Of a stretch of 45,315 nt of DNA, positions 34,401-45,315 are shown in pieces. Origin of the DNA: an uncultured Clostridium sp. (GTDB taxonomy: Bacteria; Bacillota; Clostridia; TANB77; CAG-508). The stretch is from positions 1 to 45,315 of the forward strand of contig CANSNA010000009.1 in the NCBI GenBank assembly GCA_947648255.1, read 5' to 3'. The position numbers were made by a program, and so were the translations under genes. How positions within the stretch are numbered: position 1 is the first letter of the stretch; each line of letters opens with the position of its first letter. The notes below the pieces were generated by a model. That model was not told the DNA's origin. It worked only from the letters and a program-made list of their open reading frames with translations, and made no database searches.

Positions 34401-36424
34401 ATTTCGTGTTCACTTGAAGATATGTTTGCTGTGTTTTCATTTGCTACATTTAGGTATACTTTTTCTGTTTTTGTTGGTGTTAATTCATCTGCTGTAATTT
34501 TTGCATTCATAACTATTGTTGCACCTTCTGATATTGCATCTTCTGCATATGCTTTTTGTTCTCCTGTTAGTGCAATTTCTAAGATAACATTTCCTGCTTC
34601 GTTTCTATATAGTTTTGTATCTGCAAATTTTAATTCTTTTTCATATAATAATTTTACTGTTTCAAATTGTATGTCTTTTACATAGGTTGGGAATATTATA
34701 GCAAGTTTTGGATTTTTATATAATGCTGAAGATGCGTCTTTTGTTTTAAGTGTTACTCTAATTTCTACTCCCTCATTTTCTACGACTGTTGACATATTTG
34801 TTTTATTTAATGTAAGTTCTGCTATTGTTTCTGGATTTTTTAATTCTATATCTTTGTTTAACATTCCTCTAATTATTGGTGTATTGTCTTTTGTTATGTT
34901 TGTAACTAGATTTACTCTGTATGTTGTAAATTTTTCTAGTTGTTCTTTTGAGTATTCTAGTGCTTTTATAATTCTTCCATTTTCTAATTCCAAAATTCCT
35001 TCTGTTTTTGGTTTAGATGTTTCAAACATAATATCTTTTGCTTGCTCTTCAAATTTATATTCTAAATTTTCTTTATTTAATGTTGTAATAATTTCTCCAT
35101 TTGCATTATATATGTTTACAAAACCTTCTTCTCCAAGGATCTGAACAAGGTTTTCTTCTGAGATTTTTGTATAATCATATAATGCACTTGATGGATATAC
35201 ATTTCCATTTTCATCTAAGTAGCTTGTCTCATCTTTAAAAATTATTTTATCTACTAATTGACTGTATCCTATATTTAGGCTTAATTTATCAGTAAATGTT
35301 GTATCTTTTCCATTTTGAATATGACCTTTATATAATATATTTGTTCCAAGATTTAAATCAAGTGTTACTATATCCCCTATTTGTTCTGTAAGTTCTACTA
35401 TATTTTCAAAATCTTTGACTACTTCTTTTTGTTCTTTTGCATAATATGTGATAGTTGATTTTGCATTTAACTTAACTTCTGCTTTTTCTACTATTGCACT
35501 TTCATCATATATAGATGTAAGAAGTATCTCATCTTCTACATCTTTTAACCAAGATAAAGTTTCTTCTCCATTTTTTAGTTCTAGAGTTACTTTTCCATCT
35601 TCATATACATATTCATCTTCATTAAATACTTTTCCTGCCATTCCATTTGTTGCTTTTTGAGATTTTGCTGAAAGTGTTATTGTTTTTGGTTCTTTGTTAT
35701 TTATCATAGGAACTTCTATTTCAATCTTTGTTGCCTTTATTGGTAATTTATTGTTAGCGATTTTTGATTTTATAGATGTTTGAAGTATCACACCTTTACT
35801 TCCACCTACATTATATGTAACATATTTTGAAACTTCTTCACTAAGTTCGCTTTCTGCTTCTCCATCTATTGTAACTTCTACATTAATTGTTTTGTCTACA
35901 TTTATTTCTTTTCCTTTATTATTTACATATGTTCCTTCTAATTTTATATATGCTGTTTTATTTAAGTCTTTAACATCAAAACTTGAACCAGCATTTATTT
36001 TGATTGGAATTTCTAGAATTGCTGATTCTCCCTTACTTATTTGATTTAAAACTATTTTATTTTCTTCTTCTGAAATACTTTGTACCATACTTAATTCTTC
36101 TTGAGTATTTTGTACTCTAAAGTTAGCATTTTCTATTTTAATATTTGAATTTGTAAGATACCCTTCTTCCACTTTAAGGCTTAAGTATAAAGTCTCTCCT
36201 TCTTTATCTACACTTACAACCTTACTGTGTGTATTATTTCCTTCTTCTTGGAAATATGCATCAAATTCTACTTCTGCTTTTTCAACATTTGTTGTTTGCT
36301 CTTCTAAGTTAGTTATAGCAGCATATGTTTCATTTGCATAAATACCAAGTATAGCTACATTTGCAAATGATAGTGTGAATGCTAAAAATGCAGCTAAAAT
36401 TTTGCTTACCGTTTTTCTGTTCAT
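31487..36424 (-). CDS. Giant surface protein with DUF11-like repeats and SdrD-B-like domain, C-terminal TM
   Basis: 1645 aa; YRISGTAWVDENRDGKRDEGEKLLSGIKVYLLNAGTNAVVKTTSTNSTGAYTFLDVEEGRYIVAFDYD; signal peptide and C-terminal TM. No CGGN break. Confidence 0.85.
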   Translation of the reverse strand: MNRKTVSKILAAFLAFTLSFANVAILGIYANETYAAITNLEEQTTNVEKAEVEFDAYFQEEGNNTHSKVVSVDKEGETLYLSLKVEEGYLTNSNIKIENANFRVQNTQEELSMVQSISEEENKIVLNQISKGESAILEIPIKINAGSSFDVKDLNKTAYIKLEGTYVNNKGKEINVDKTINVEVTIDGEAESELSEEVSKYVTYNVGGSKGVILQTSIKSKIANNKLPIKATKIEIEVPMINNKEPKTITLSAKSQKATNGMAGKVFNEDEYVYEDGKVTLELKNGEETLSWLKDVEDEILLTSIYDESAIVEKAEVKLNAKSTITYYAKEQKEVVKDFENIVELTEQIGDIVTLDLNLGTNILYKGHIQNGKDTTFTDKLSLNIGYSQLVDKIIFKDETSYLDENGNVYPSSALYDYTKISEENLVQILGEEGFVNIYNANGEIITTLNKENLEYKFEEQAKDIMFETSKPKTEGILELENGRIIKALEYSKEQLEKFTTYRVNLVTNITKDNTPIIRGMLNKDIELKNPETIAELTLNKTNMSTVVENEGVEIRVTLKTKDASSALYKNPKLAIIFPTYVKDIQFETVKLLYEKELKFADTKLYRNEAGNVILEIALTGEQKAYAEDAISEGATIVMNAKITADELTPTKTEKVYLNVANENTANISSSEHEIKFIAPAGLVTVNQITGYNDKQEKATSISGKKEVGEIEINSPAKTAEVNMKIINNYEYGCENIKILGRTPFEGNKSIKGEPLGSTFTAKVVSEITANTGITNDQITVYYSENGEATKDLANAENGWTENPNNLNSIKSYMIILNGFTLNTGDSIGFGYNVEIPAGLEHNQETYGVFTVYYTKQNIEVAQNNIAKSVKIAGDGDLAVAAGVRQMLAENDETLAYEESAEAGIAGISTGEGPNLKLNLKARTEYNELTNGGNVEENDLLGYTLEIKNESNIDAENVNISVDVPDRAFYVDANTEEVNTELKKITTKVDSIKAGQTRTVVFMLKAKIYKPNTSINVTAKASVEGYTGEFSSNEFANPVISASGNPRIKMKVSSANSGVFAKGDKIQYTVNASTNTKDPLNNAEIKVKIPTGLKYISAAKNGSYNPDTREITWNIAKLASENLSMTLEIEEGAIPSGKYEAKVAVKFTATCDGTGAKFESAPYEITVQKHGLSIEQTSDMSDGYIDANEDITYVINVKNDSPATTAVTIKDTLPKELKFVKYYYTEGNTIKTYTENTGSIVEIPLTLKAEEAKTVFIVAKAQKLSKDTEITNEVKVVSREIESAATPLKHTILGTKNPPPPTDDPNNPGGDSTKNKYRISGTAWVDENRDGKRDEGEKLLSGIKVYLLNAGTNAVVKTTSTNSTGAYTFLDVEEGRYIVAFDYDTKSYDITKYQADGVDASFNSDVINMSLSLNGEKKNYAATNTIAVNTHTYNIDLGLVNSPKFDMALEKSIVLVQVSNAKGVNSYKFNNTNLAKVEIAEKNMQGSVVAITYVFKIRNEGAVSGYVGRIVDYKAKDLSFSSTLNPEWYQDTTGNLYNTTLAGKEIKPGETVELSLVLTKTMTNENTGLSNNTAELAEVSNDLGLADIDSTPANKNTQEDDFGKADVIIQVKTGGLLFYGGIVIAVLGIFAFGAYEIKKRVLNRV

Positions 36425-36765
36425 AGAAACTTCCTCCTATATACTTTTATACATATACATATATTATACATGATTTTTCAGCATTTTTCAATGCTTTTTT
36501 GCATATTTTTTTATGTTAATTCTATTTTTTTAATTTTTATGTCTTCTTATATGCTATTTTAGTATTTTACTTTTCTATTTTACACTATTTGACATATTTT
36601 GCAATAGTCTAAAAATGGTCACAGAAAAAACAGACCTTTTCCTTTTACGGAAGAGTTTTCTAGGATTTTTTTATTTTTATATTAAATTTTTATTACTTTT
36701 TGATGTCTTAGATATTACAAAAATAAGGTTGACCTTGCGGAAAATCTGCTCTTATGTGGTATTTT

Positions 36766-37146
36766 TTAAGATAAAAGAAGTAAAATTAAGGAAATAAATA
36801 AAAGGTTATCCTCTGCTCCTTCATTATATAAAAAGAAAAGAAGAGATACAATTAAAATATCATCAAAATAAAGCTTGATACCAAAAATTTCAAAAATGGG
36901 CTCACTGAGCCTATCTATATCGCTTCTAGTTTCTTCAATTCTTGCATATTTTTGTGATTTATTTATTTTTTCTTTTTGTTCTTTTTCGTAATCATTTATA
37001 CCTTGTCTTTGTTTAGAAAATTCTATGTTCTTATCTTCTTGTACTGCACCTTGTCTAGGCTTCATATTCTTATTTTGATTATATATATTATAATAAGGCA
37101 TTCTATTATATCCATAAGGACGCCTAAAATATGGGAAAAATTCCAT
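36766..37146 (-). CDS. Hypothetical protein
   Basis: 126-aa ORF MEFFPYFRRPYGYNRMPYYNIYNQNKNMKP..., Tyr/Pro-rich start, hydrophobic C-terminus. Confidence 0.55.
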   Translation of the reverse strand: MEFFPYFRRPYGYNRMPYYNIYNQNKNMKPRQGAVQEDKNIEFSKQRQGINDYEKEQKEKINKSQKYARIEETRSDIDRLSEPIFEIFGIKLYFDDILIVSLLFFLYNEGAEDNLLFISLILLLLS

Positions 37147-37601
37147 TATTTCTTCGTTTCACCACCAGTTTCTTTAAAAATTTCCATTACTTTACTCATG
37201 CTAAATAGTTTTATGTATTGGTCTATTTTCTCTTTTCTACTTTCTTTAAGATACGGTTTAAGTGATAAAAGTAAATTAGCCCTAGGGTCATTTCCACTTC
37301 CCTTCATCTTATCCATAATACTCTTCATTTTCATAATAGTTTCAAAATCAATAGAAGAACTATCAAAAGAAGAACGGTTTTCATTACCTGTTACATTAGA
37401 AGAAGTATCATCTTTTTTATCACTACCAGAACTTGCATTATTAGAAAGAGAAGACAAAATTCCTTTCATATCATCAGGAATATTCCCTTCATTTATCATA
37501 CTACTAAATTTATTAAAAAGCTCAGACATATCTTCATTATTCATTCTAGTATCTCCCCCTTCTACATGCAAAGACTTCAAAACCTTATTTCCCTTGCCCA
37601 T
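37146..37601 (-). CDS. Hypothetical protein
   Basis: 151-aa ORF abutting the previous gene in a probable operon. Confidence 0.55.
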   Translation of the reverse strand: MGKGNKVLKSLHVEGGDTRMNNEDMSELFNKFSSMINEGNIPDDMKGILSSLSNNASSGSDKKDDTSSNVTGNENRSSFDSSSIDFETIMKMKSIMDKMKGSGNDPRANLLLSLKPYLKESRKEKIDQYIKLFSMSKVMEIFKETGGETKK

Positions 37602-37734
37602 TAAACTTTTTTAAAATTTCATCTTTATCTTTAGAATTAAGCATTTTAGAAATTTGCTCCATTCCCTTCTCAATTTCTTTTTTATCCATCTTAGAAAGCA
37701 TATTCATTAAAGCATTCATATCAACATTGTTCAT
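37585..37734 (-). CDS. Small hypothetical protein (49 aa)
   Basis: MNNVDMNALMNMLSKMDKKEIEKGMEQISKMLNSKDKDEILKKFNGQGK*, overlapping the start of the next gene. Confidence 0.5.
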   Translation of the reverse strand: MNNVDMNALMNMLSKMDKKEIEKGMEQISKMLNSKDKDEILKKFNGQGK

Positions 37735-37817
37735 CAAAACCCCACCTTTTTATAAATTATATATATAATATATGCAAAGAGGAAAAGAAATGTTACACAT
37801 GTTAATTTAATAAGTAG

Positions 37818-37846
37818 CAAAAAAAGAATGCACATTGTGCATCCCC
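37818..37846 (-). terminator. Terminator downstream of minC-like gene
   Basis: GGGATGCACAATGTGCATTCTTTTTTT on the minus strand. Confidence 0.75.
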
Positions 37847-37853
37847 TATCTAT

Positions 37854-38378
37854 TTATTCTAATACGATTTCATTTTCTTTAATATATGCTCTAGTTTTTA
37901 TATCTTCATCATAATATTCAAATTCTTCTGGTTCTTCTTGTTTTTTTGATTTCTTTCCTTTTTTATCAGATGGCTCTTCTTCTTCTATATCAAAAACTGG
38001 CATTTCTTTTTCTTTTACTATGTCTGCAATTCTAATTTGTGGTGCATCTATTTCATTTGCTATAACCATTGCTTTTCTATTTCCCTTTGCACCTGCATGA
38101 GCAAGTCCTCTTACTGTTCCTAGCACAATAATATGCTCTTCTGCAATAACCTCTGCTCCTGCATTAACATCTCCAACAACAACAATAGTTCCATGAAACT
38201 CAACTCTTTTTCCAGATCTTAAAGAACCATCTACAATTTTAGTAACAGTCTCTTCTATATCTTTCTCAAATCCATGAGTAATTATATGAAGCCCTAATTC
38301 AGCTTTTTTTCTTCTTTCGTCTTCATTTAATTCTGTTTCCATACTATGTTTTCCGTATTCCATTTTATTCCTCCTCAC
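37854..38378 (-). CDS. minC: MinC-like septum-site determining protein (C-terminal domain)
   Basis: RSGKRVEFHGTIVVVGDVNAGAEVIAEEHIIVLGTVRGLAHAGAKGNRKAMVIANEIDAPQIRIADI matches the MinC beta-helix domain. Confidence 0.85.
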   Translation of the reverse strand: MRRNKMEYGKHSMETELNEDERRKKAELGLHIITHGFEKDIEETVTKIVDGSLRSGKRVEFHGTIVVVGDVNAGAEVIAEEHIIVLGTVRGLAHAGAKGNRKAMVIANEIDAPQIRIADIVKEKEMPVFDIEEEEPSDKKGKKSKKQEEPEEFEYYDEDIKTRAYIKENEIVLE

Positions 38379-38454
38379 AGCTTACTGAAAGTCATTGTAT
38401 TATATTTTTATAATAAAGTCAAGCAATGACTTTATATATACTATTTCTAAAAAC

Positions 38455-40579
38455 CTAGTTTTCCATCTCAGTGTTAGGAATAGCTGTTATATTTTCCTCA
38501 ATCTGAGCTTCATTCATACCAAAATACTGTGCAATAACTTCTTTTGCAGGATAACAAGCAATAGAGCCAGTTCCTCCATTTTCTATAATACAAGCAACTG
38601 CAATCTCTGGGTTATTATAAGGGGCAAAGCCAACAAACCATGCATTTGTCATTTCTCCTTTTTTAGGATCTGTCTTTTGTGCAGAACCAGTTTTTCCACC
38701 AACTTCTATATTGAAGTTTCCAAAAACTCCGGTATGCTGTTCCGCCACTTTCAGAAGTAACTCCTTTCATCCCTTCCATTATTGCCTTTAAGTTGTCTTC
38801 TGAGATGTCTATATTTTCATTATTATTTCCTTCAAATCCTGTTCTTTCATTTGCTTTCACTTGCCATTCTTCTTTGTCTACTTCTCCTCCATCTGCATTT
38901 ATAATTGTCTTTACAATAGTTGGGTCTATTTGTTTTCCTTTATTAACTAATATGCTTATATATTTTGCCATTTGCACTGGTGTGAAATTGTTATAAACTT
39001 GACCAATTGAAGCAGATAAAGTATATCCTGTTGTCCAAACTTCTCCATTTTGAGTTGCTAAGTCACGATTTGCACGTTGACCTGAAATTTCACCTGTAAG
39101 TTGTACTCCTGTCTTTGAACCTAGCCCAAAATCTCCTGCAAATTTGCTTAAGGTATCTATTCCTATTCTATACCCCATTTCATAGAAGAAATAGTTACAA
39201 GAGTGTTTTATAGCATCTGTTATATTTAAATATCCATGCCCATAGTGCTTTGATGTGTATATCCAGCAGGCTGGGTTATGCCCTCTTGGATAGACACCTG
39301 TATCATTTATTTTTTCTTCTATTCTAACATTTCCGTGTTTGAAGTGCTGCTATTGCAGTTACCATTTTAAATGTTGACCCTGGTGCATATGCACTTGCAA
39401 TTGCTCTATTTAAAAATGGGCTGTTGCTTTCTTCTGCATTATATCTATCCCAAGTTTTTTGATCAATTCCACCTATCCAATCACTTGGTGCATAATATGG
39501 GTAACTTGCCATTGCTAAAATTTCACCTGTATTTACATTCATAACAACTATTGCACCTGCATTTGCATCTTTTGCATCTTTTGATATTTCACTTGCATTT
39601 TTAATGGTATCTTCTAGTGCCTTTTCTGTGATATTTTGCAAATTTGCATCTATTGTTAATACTACATTTGAGCCTGAAACCGCTTCCTTTTCTGTATATT
39701 CATTTACTGTGCCTCCGGTCAACAGACATATCTATTTGTTTTATTCCATTTTTTCCTTTTAAATAACTTTCAAAAACATATTCTACTCCCTCTTGACCAT
39801 ATAAGTCTTGCAAGGTATAGCCTTTATCTTTATTTGCCTCATATTGTTTTTCTGTTATTGAATTTACATATCCGCAAGATATGTGAACCTAATGTTCCAT
39901 TTGGATAGTTTCTTTTTGCATTTGTTACTACATCTATTCCTGGGAATTTATCACCTTGTTCATCAAATATTAATGCACTTTTTCTGCTTATATTGTTTGA
40001 TATTGTAAGTGATTTTGTTGCACTATATCCTTCTGATGTTATTCTATATCTTACAGCTATTATTTTTCTTATATCTTCTATATTATCACTTTCTATTTCA
40101 TATCTCTCTTTGAAATAGTTAAAAGCATTTTCTGGTTCTATATCTTCTGCTAACTTGTATTTTTCAAGCCAGGTCTTTTTTCTATTATCATTTGCAAAAT
40201 CAAATGCAAATGGATTTATTTCAATTGGAAATATGTCTAAATAACTATCTCCATTTTCCTCTAGTGTATTTACTATTCTAAGTATTGCATCATTTAACTC
40301 CTTATTTTCTATTTTAGTTTTATATAACTCAAGTGAAAAAGTCATTTCTGTACCTGAAAGAATTGTTCCATTTCTATCTAGAATATTTCCTCTTGCAGCA
40401 TAAAGTGTACTCTCTCTTGTAAGTCTTGTATTTGAGGTTTCTCTATATTCTGTTCCATGTACTATTTGGAGATTAAAAAGCATGATTAAAAGTATAACGC
40501 CTATTGCATACACAAGTATGGTTAAGCCATTATACCTTAAGTCTATATTTGGCATTTTATTTTTTCTAAAATTCTCCAA
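38455..40579 (-). CDS. mrdA: Penicillin-binding protein 2-type transpeptidase; four CGGN sites
   Basis: Fragments ARGNILDRNGTILSG, AYAPGSTFKMVTAIAALQTGNV, SCNYFFYEMGYRIGIDTLSKFAGDFGLG, GGKTGSAQ rejoin at CCG 39872, 39715, 39333 and 38729. 2125 minus 4 = 707 codons including stop. Confidence 0.95.
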
Positions 40580-40599
40580 TATTACTTTTCATTCCTCTC

Positions 40600-41138
40600 T
40601 TAAAAGTACCTAGTTAAAATCTGTGGATTTTTGAATATTTCTTCTATTTTATACCCTAGCTTCTGCATTCCTTGATATATTATTATTGTAATTAATGTAT
40701 TAAATATCACTTCTATTAATAGTATTTTGATAAATAAAAATATCTCTATATTTGTTGATAATACTATTCCTCTATATACATATATAAATATTTCATAAAA
40801 GCATACCCCTGTTGCTCCCATTAACATCACTGTAATTTTACTGTCTTTTGATAAATTTTTTTCTAAATATCCTCCGCAAAAATCCAATTATTCCTAAGGC
40901 TATTCCTGAGCCTCCAATTATTGTACTTTCTGCAAAGTCTATGATAAACCCAAAAATTAATCCGAAGTGCAGTTCCCATTCTTGCTCCTGAATAGAGACC
41001 TATAAATAAAACAAGTAATACAAATAAATTAGGTTTTACACCAGCAATAGTAAACCAATTAAAGAAATTTAATTGTAGAAAATATATTATTATAAATATT
41101 ATAAATAACAATATGATACTTATCGCTTTTTTCATCAT
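40600..41138 (-). CDS. mreD: Rod shape-determining protein MreD; two CGGN sites
   Basis: VKPNLFVLLVLFIGLYSGARMGTALGLIFGFIIDFAESTIIGGSGIALGIIGFLGGYLEKNLSKDS after skipping C at CCG 40962 and 40874. 539 minus 2 = 179 codons. Confidence 0.92.
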
Positions 41139-41212
41139 TCCTCCACTATAACTTATATCTAATTGGCTTAATTTGCTATGTTTGTAGTTCTATAAGTTTT
41201 TTATTTTAAAGC

Positions 41213-42024
41213 CTAGTTTGTAATTACTAAAACTGTTTCTACTCTATCGAAGTCTACTGCGGGTTCTATCCATGCATATCTATCTAGTATGTTTTGCGTA
41301 TTTTCTACATTTTTTACTTTACCGAATTATTATTCCTTTTGGATATATTCCTCCCATTCCTGAGGTTTCTATGCTGTCTCCTTCTGCTATATCTGCATCT
41401 GTTGGTATATATGTAGCTTTTAACATTCTATCATTTAAACTTCCTTTACAGATTATGCTGTCTTCTGCATTTGTTAATTTTGCTGTTACTGAGCTTGCTG
41501 AATCTATTATTGTTTGCACCTTTGCAGTAGTATCTGTTACAGATACTACATAACCGTATTAGTCCTTGATCTGCAATAACTGTCATGTTCTCTTCTATTC
41601 CATCTTTTTTCCCTACATTTATTACAAATATTTTACTATAGTTACTTATGTCTTTACTGATTATATAAGCTGGAATTGCTTGATAATTTGCGTATTTTTC
41701 TGTAAGACCAAGATATTCTTTCATTGTTTCATTTTCTGCTTTTATAACTTCTAGCTCTCTTAAATCTTGTGCTAGTTTGCTGTTTTCTTCTTGTAGTCTT
41801 TCATTTTCTGCTTTTAAACTCTCCATATTTATAAAAAAGTTTGTATTTCCTGATATTTTATTTTTAAGGTAAGTGTACCCACTTTGAAGTGGCATAATTA
41901 TACTAGAAAAAGCATTTTCTATATATGATAGACTGCCTGATTTTACATTTGAAAAAAATACTAATAATATTAATACAATTATTGTAATTGCAATACCTAT
42001 AATTCCTGTTTTTTTTCTATACAC
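41213..42024 (-). CDS. mreC: Rod shape-determining protein MreC; two CGGN sites
   Basis: ...VIADQGLIGYVVSVTDTTAKVQTIIDSASSVTAK...GMGGIYPKGIIIGKVKNVENTQNILDRYAWIEPAVDFDRVETVLVITN* after skipping C at CCG 41554 and 41322. 812 minus 2 = 270 codons. Confidence 0.95.
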
Positions 42025-42044
42025 TTAAACCTTTCCTTTCTTTA

Positions 42045-43801
<1,757 letters not shown>

Positions 43802-43829
43802 TTAAGCCCCCACTTAAAGAAAAATGAAT

Positions 43830-44087
43830 TTAGGTTTTTCTATAAATAAATAATGCAATTGCCATTCCCAAAATGCTTGCAATATTTATTTTTATTTGAA
43901 TTCCAATTGTAAGAGTAATTATGCTTAAGTCTAAAACTACTGGCTCAGTAAGCCCAAAACTTTCACCATATCCCAGCCACCAAAGGAAGTCTACCCCTGA
44001 TGCAAGTTCTCCCAAAAGCCCTCCTACTACTATTCCTGCGAGTATGAATACGATTAAAATCCATATATTTTTGTCTCTCGTTGCCAT
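43830..44087 (-). CDS. Small membrane protein, DUF4321-like
   Basis: 85 aa with two predicted TM segments and GGLLGELASGVDFLWWLGYG motif. Confidence 0.6.
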   Translation of the reverse strand: MATRDKNIWILIVFILAGIVVGGLLGELASGVDFLWWLGYGESFGLTEPVVLDLSIITLTIGIQIKINIASILGMAIALFIYRKT

Positions 44088-44220
44088 ATCTTTTGTTCCT
44101 CCTAATTCTTTTTTCCGTATACTATTATATATTGCTAAATTAAATTTTTCAAGTACTATAGGTAAGAAATTTAGAGATTTCTTTTTAAAAGATTATTATA
44201 TGATTAATCAGAATATTGAC

Positions 44221-44260
44221 AACCCCCAGAAAAATTTTAATATTTTTCTGGGGTTTTTTC
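44221..44260. terminator. Bidirectional-looking terminator
   Basis: CCCCCAGAAAAATTTTAATATTTTTCTGGGGTTTTTT. Confidence 0.75.
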
Positions 44261-44484
44261 ATAAAAGTATTAAAAAATATGTTACTATAATACTTATTGC
44301 AATTTGTAACCATGGTATTTCGAATTTGTATAGATTTATATTTTTCATTTTTGTAAACATATAAAATGCTAGAACTTTGCTTTTGCATCTACTATCCCTA
44401 TTTTATCATATACATGATCTCCATACAATTTTTTGTTATTATCTAGCATTAAATCTTCTATTTTATTTACTGCCCTCATACTAA

Positions 44485-44520
44485 AAAGACCCAAATGCAC
44501 CAAATGTTTGGGTCTTTTGG
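44485..44520 (+). terminator. Terminator-like hairpin
   Basis: AAAAGACCCAAA TGCACCAAATG TTTGGGTCTTTTGGG. Confidence 0.55.
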
Positions 44521-44726
44521 GTCTTTTGCTTGCATTTGTGAAAAGGAGGTTATATAATAACTATCAATGTATCCAAAGTGATATATTGATACATATTATA
44601 TTTACAATGATGTCAGTTAAAATAACAGGCATCTTGTAATAGAGAGGAAAAGTGTCAAATGTTACCTAGCACACCAAAACTCTAAGTACCTTTCACACAC
44701 AATGACAACAATGGAGGTTAACTAAA

Positions 44727-45176
44727 ATGAAGGTTATTTACAAGCGTTTTCTGTCCCTGTCCTTGGCACTCATGATGATCCTGTCCTGCACCATGGTTGC
44801 ATCTGCAGCCAACACAGGCTCTACTCCAGAAACTGGTTCCTCTGTGGAATTTACCAATGAAGCTGGCATTATGCCACAAGAACTCAACTATCTAGTCCAG
44901 CTTGAATTAGCTTCTGGATGTGGTCAAAATTATAAAGCTCATGATACTGTTCCTATCCGGCAAAGAGGATATTACCATGTTATTCTCGGTGTCGCTGGTG
45001 GCTCTATGGAAATTACACTTGGAATAAATGGTAATACTACTCTCCGTAGAGTCGTTAATAGGGGGGAAACGATAGATATCCCTTATGCTGAGTTAATCCC
45101 TGGCGATACTCTTTCGTATTCACTCTATGCATTATCTCCTTGTGCTTATGTCGTTCTTAACATTGTTTCAGCATAA
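44727..45176 (+). CDS. Small secreted protein of apparently foreign origin; contains an in-frame CGG read as Arg
   Basis: Signal peptide MKVIYKRFLSLSLALMMILSCTMVASAA; SD AATGGAGG upstream; higher-GC codon choice than the rest of the window; CGG at 44958-44960 does not break the ORF. Confidence 0.75.
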   Translation: MKVIYKRFLSLSLALMMILSCTMVASAANTGSTPETGSSVEFTNEAGIMPQELNYLVQLELASGCGQNYKAHDTVPIRQRGYYHVILGVAGGSMEITLGINGNTTLRRVVNRGETIDIPYAELIPGDTLSYSLYALSPCAYVVLNIVSA

Positions 45177-45226
45177 TTACAATTATAACTTATATTAAGT
45201 TATAATCAGCAAGACACTTTTCTCTC

Positions 45227-45264
45227 AAAAAAGAGGGTATCCTAGAATAGGAACCCTCTTTTTA
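45227..45264 (+). terminator. Rho-independent terminator
   Basis: AAAAAGAGGGTATCCTAGAATAGGAACCCTCTTTTTA. Confidence 0.85.
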
Positions 45265-45315
45265 GTGTGCCCAGCATGGGCAACAACTTGAGGGTGAAAG
45301 TCCCTTACGGTGCCT
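45265..45315 (+). mobile_element. 5' end of a bacterial group II intron, probably class IIC (partial, runs off window)
   Basis: GTGTGCCCAGCATGGGCAACAACTTGAGGGTGAAAGTCCCTTACGGTGCCT matches the conserved group II 5' pattern (GUGYG...CCAGCAUGGG...GAGGGUGAAAGUCCC) and starts just after a terminator stem. Confidence 0.8.

Overview
AT-rich, Clostridia-like bacterial segment. Nearly all genes are on the minus strand. From the right: radC, mreB, mreC, mreD, a PBP2-type transpeptidase and a minC-like gene; two giant repeat-domain surface proteins; a very large cyclic-beta-glucan-synthase-like (NdvB/GH94) gene; a CarD-family regulator; glmM; a Cu/Zn-SOD-like gene; dnaG; rpoD; a four-gene Wadjet (JetD-A-B-C) SMC defence operon; and tRNA-Met next to an integrase remnant cut by an IS3-family element. 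The right edge holds a compositionally different secreted-protein gene and what looks like the 5' end of a group IIC intron behind a terminator. MAIN RESULT: eleven minus-strand genes, including essential ones (rpoD, dnaG, glmM, mreB/C/D, PBP2), appear broken into 36 or so ORF fragments. I located 33 breaks and all follow one rule. The zero-frame codon at the break is always CGG, and the correct protein resumes if one base is skipped, so that the four bases CGGN are read as one codon and the +1 frame begins with GGN (glycine). The distances between consecutive sites, and from sites to start and stop codons, are divisible by 3 in every case I computed after removing one base per site (for example the NdvB-like gene has 15 sites, 8067 nt minus 15 = 2684 codons). 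Out-of-frame CGG triplets (AAC GGA, GAC GGT, ACG GGT, GCG GAT) are read normally, and I found no in-frame CGG used as ordinary Arg in the host-like genes. This looks like systematic CGGN quadruplet decoding (or obligatory +1 frameshifting at CGG) giving glycine. I know of no described bacterial precedent, but I could not search for one. A sequencing or assembly artefact must be excluded.
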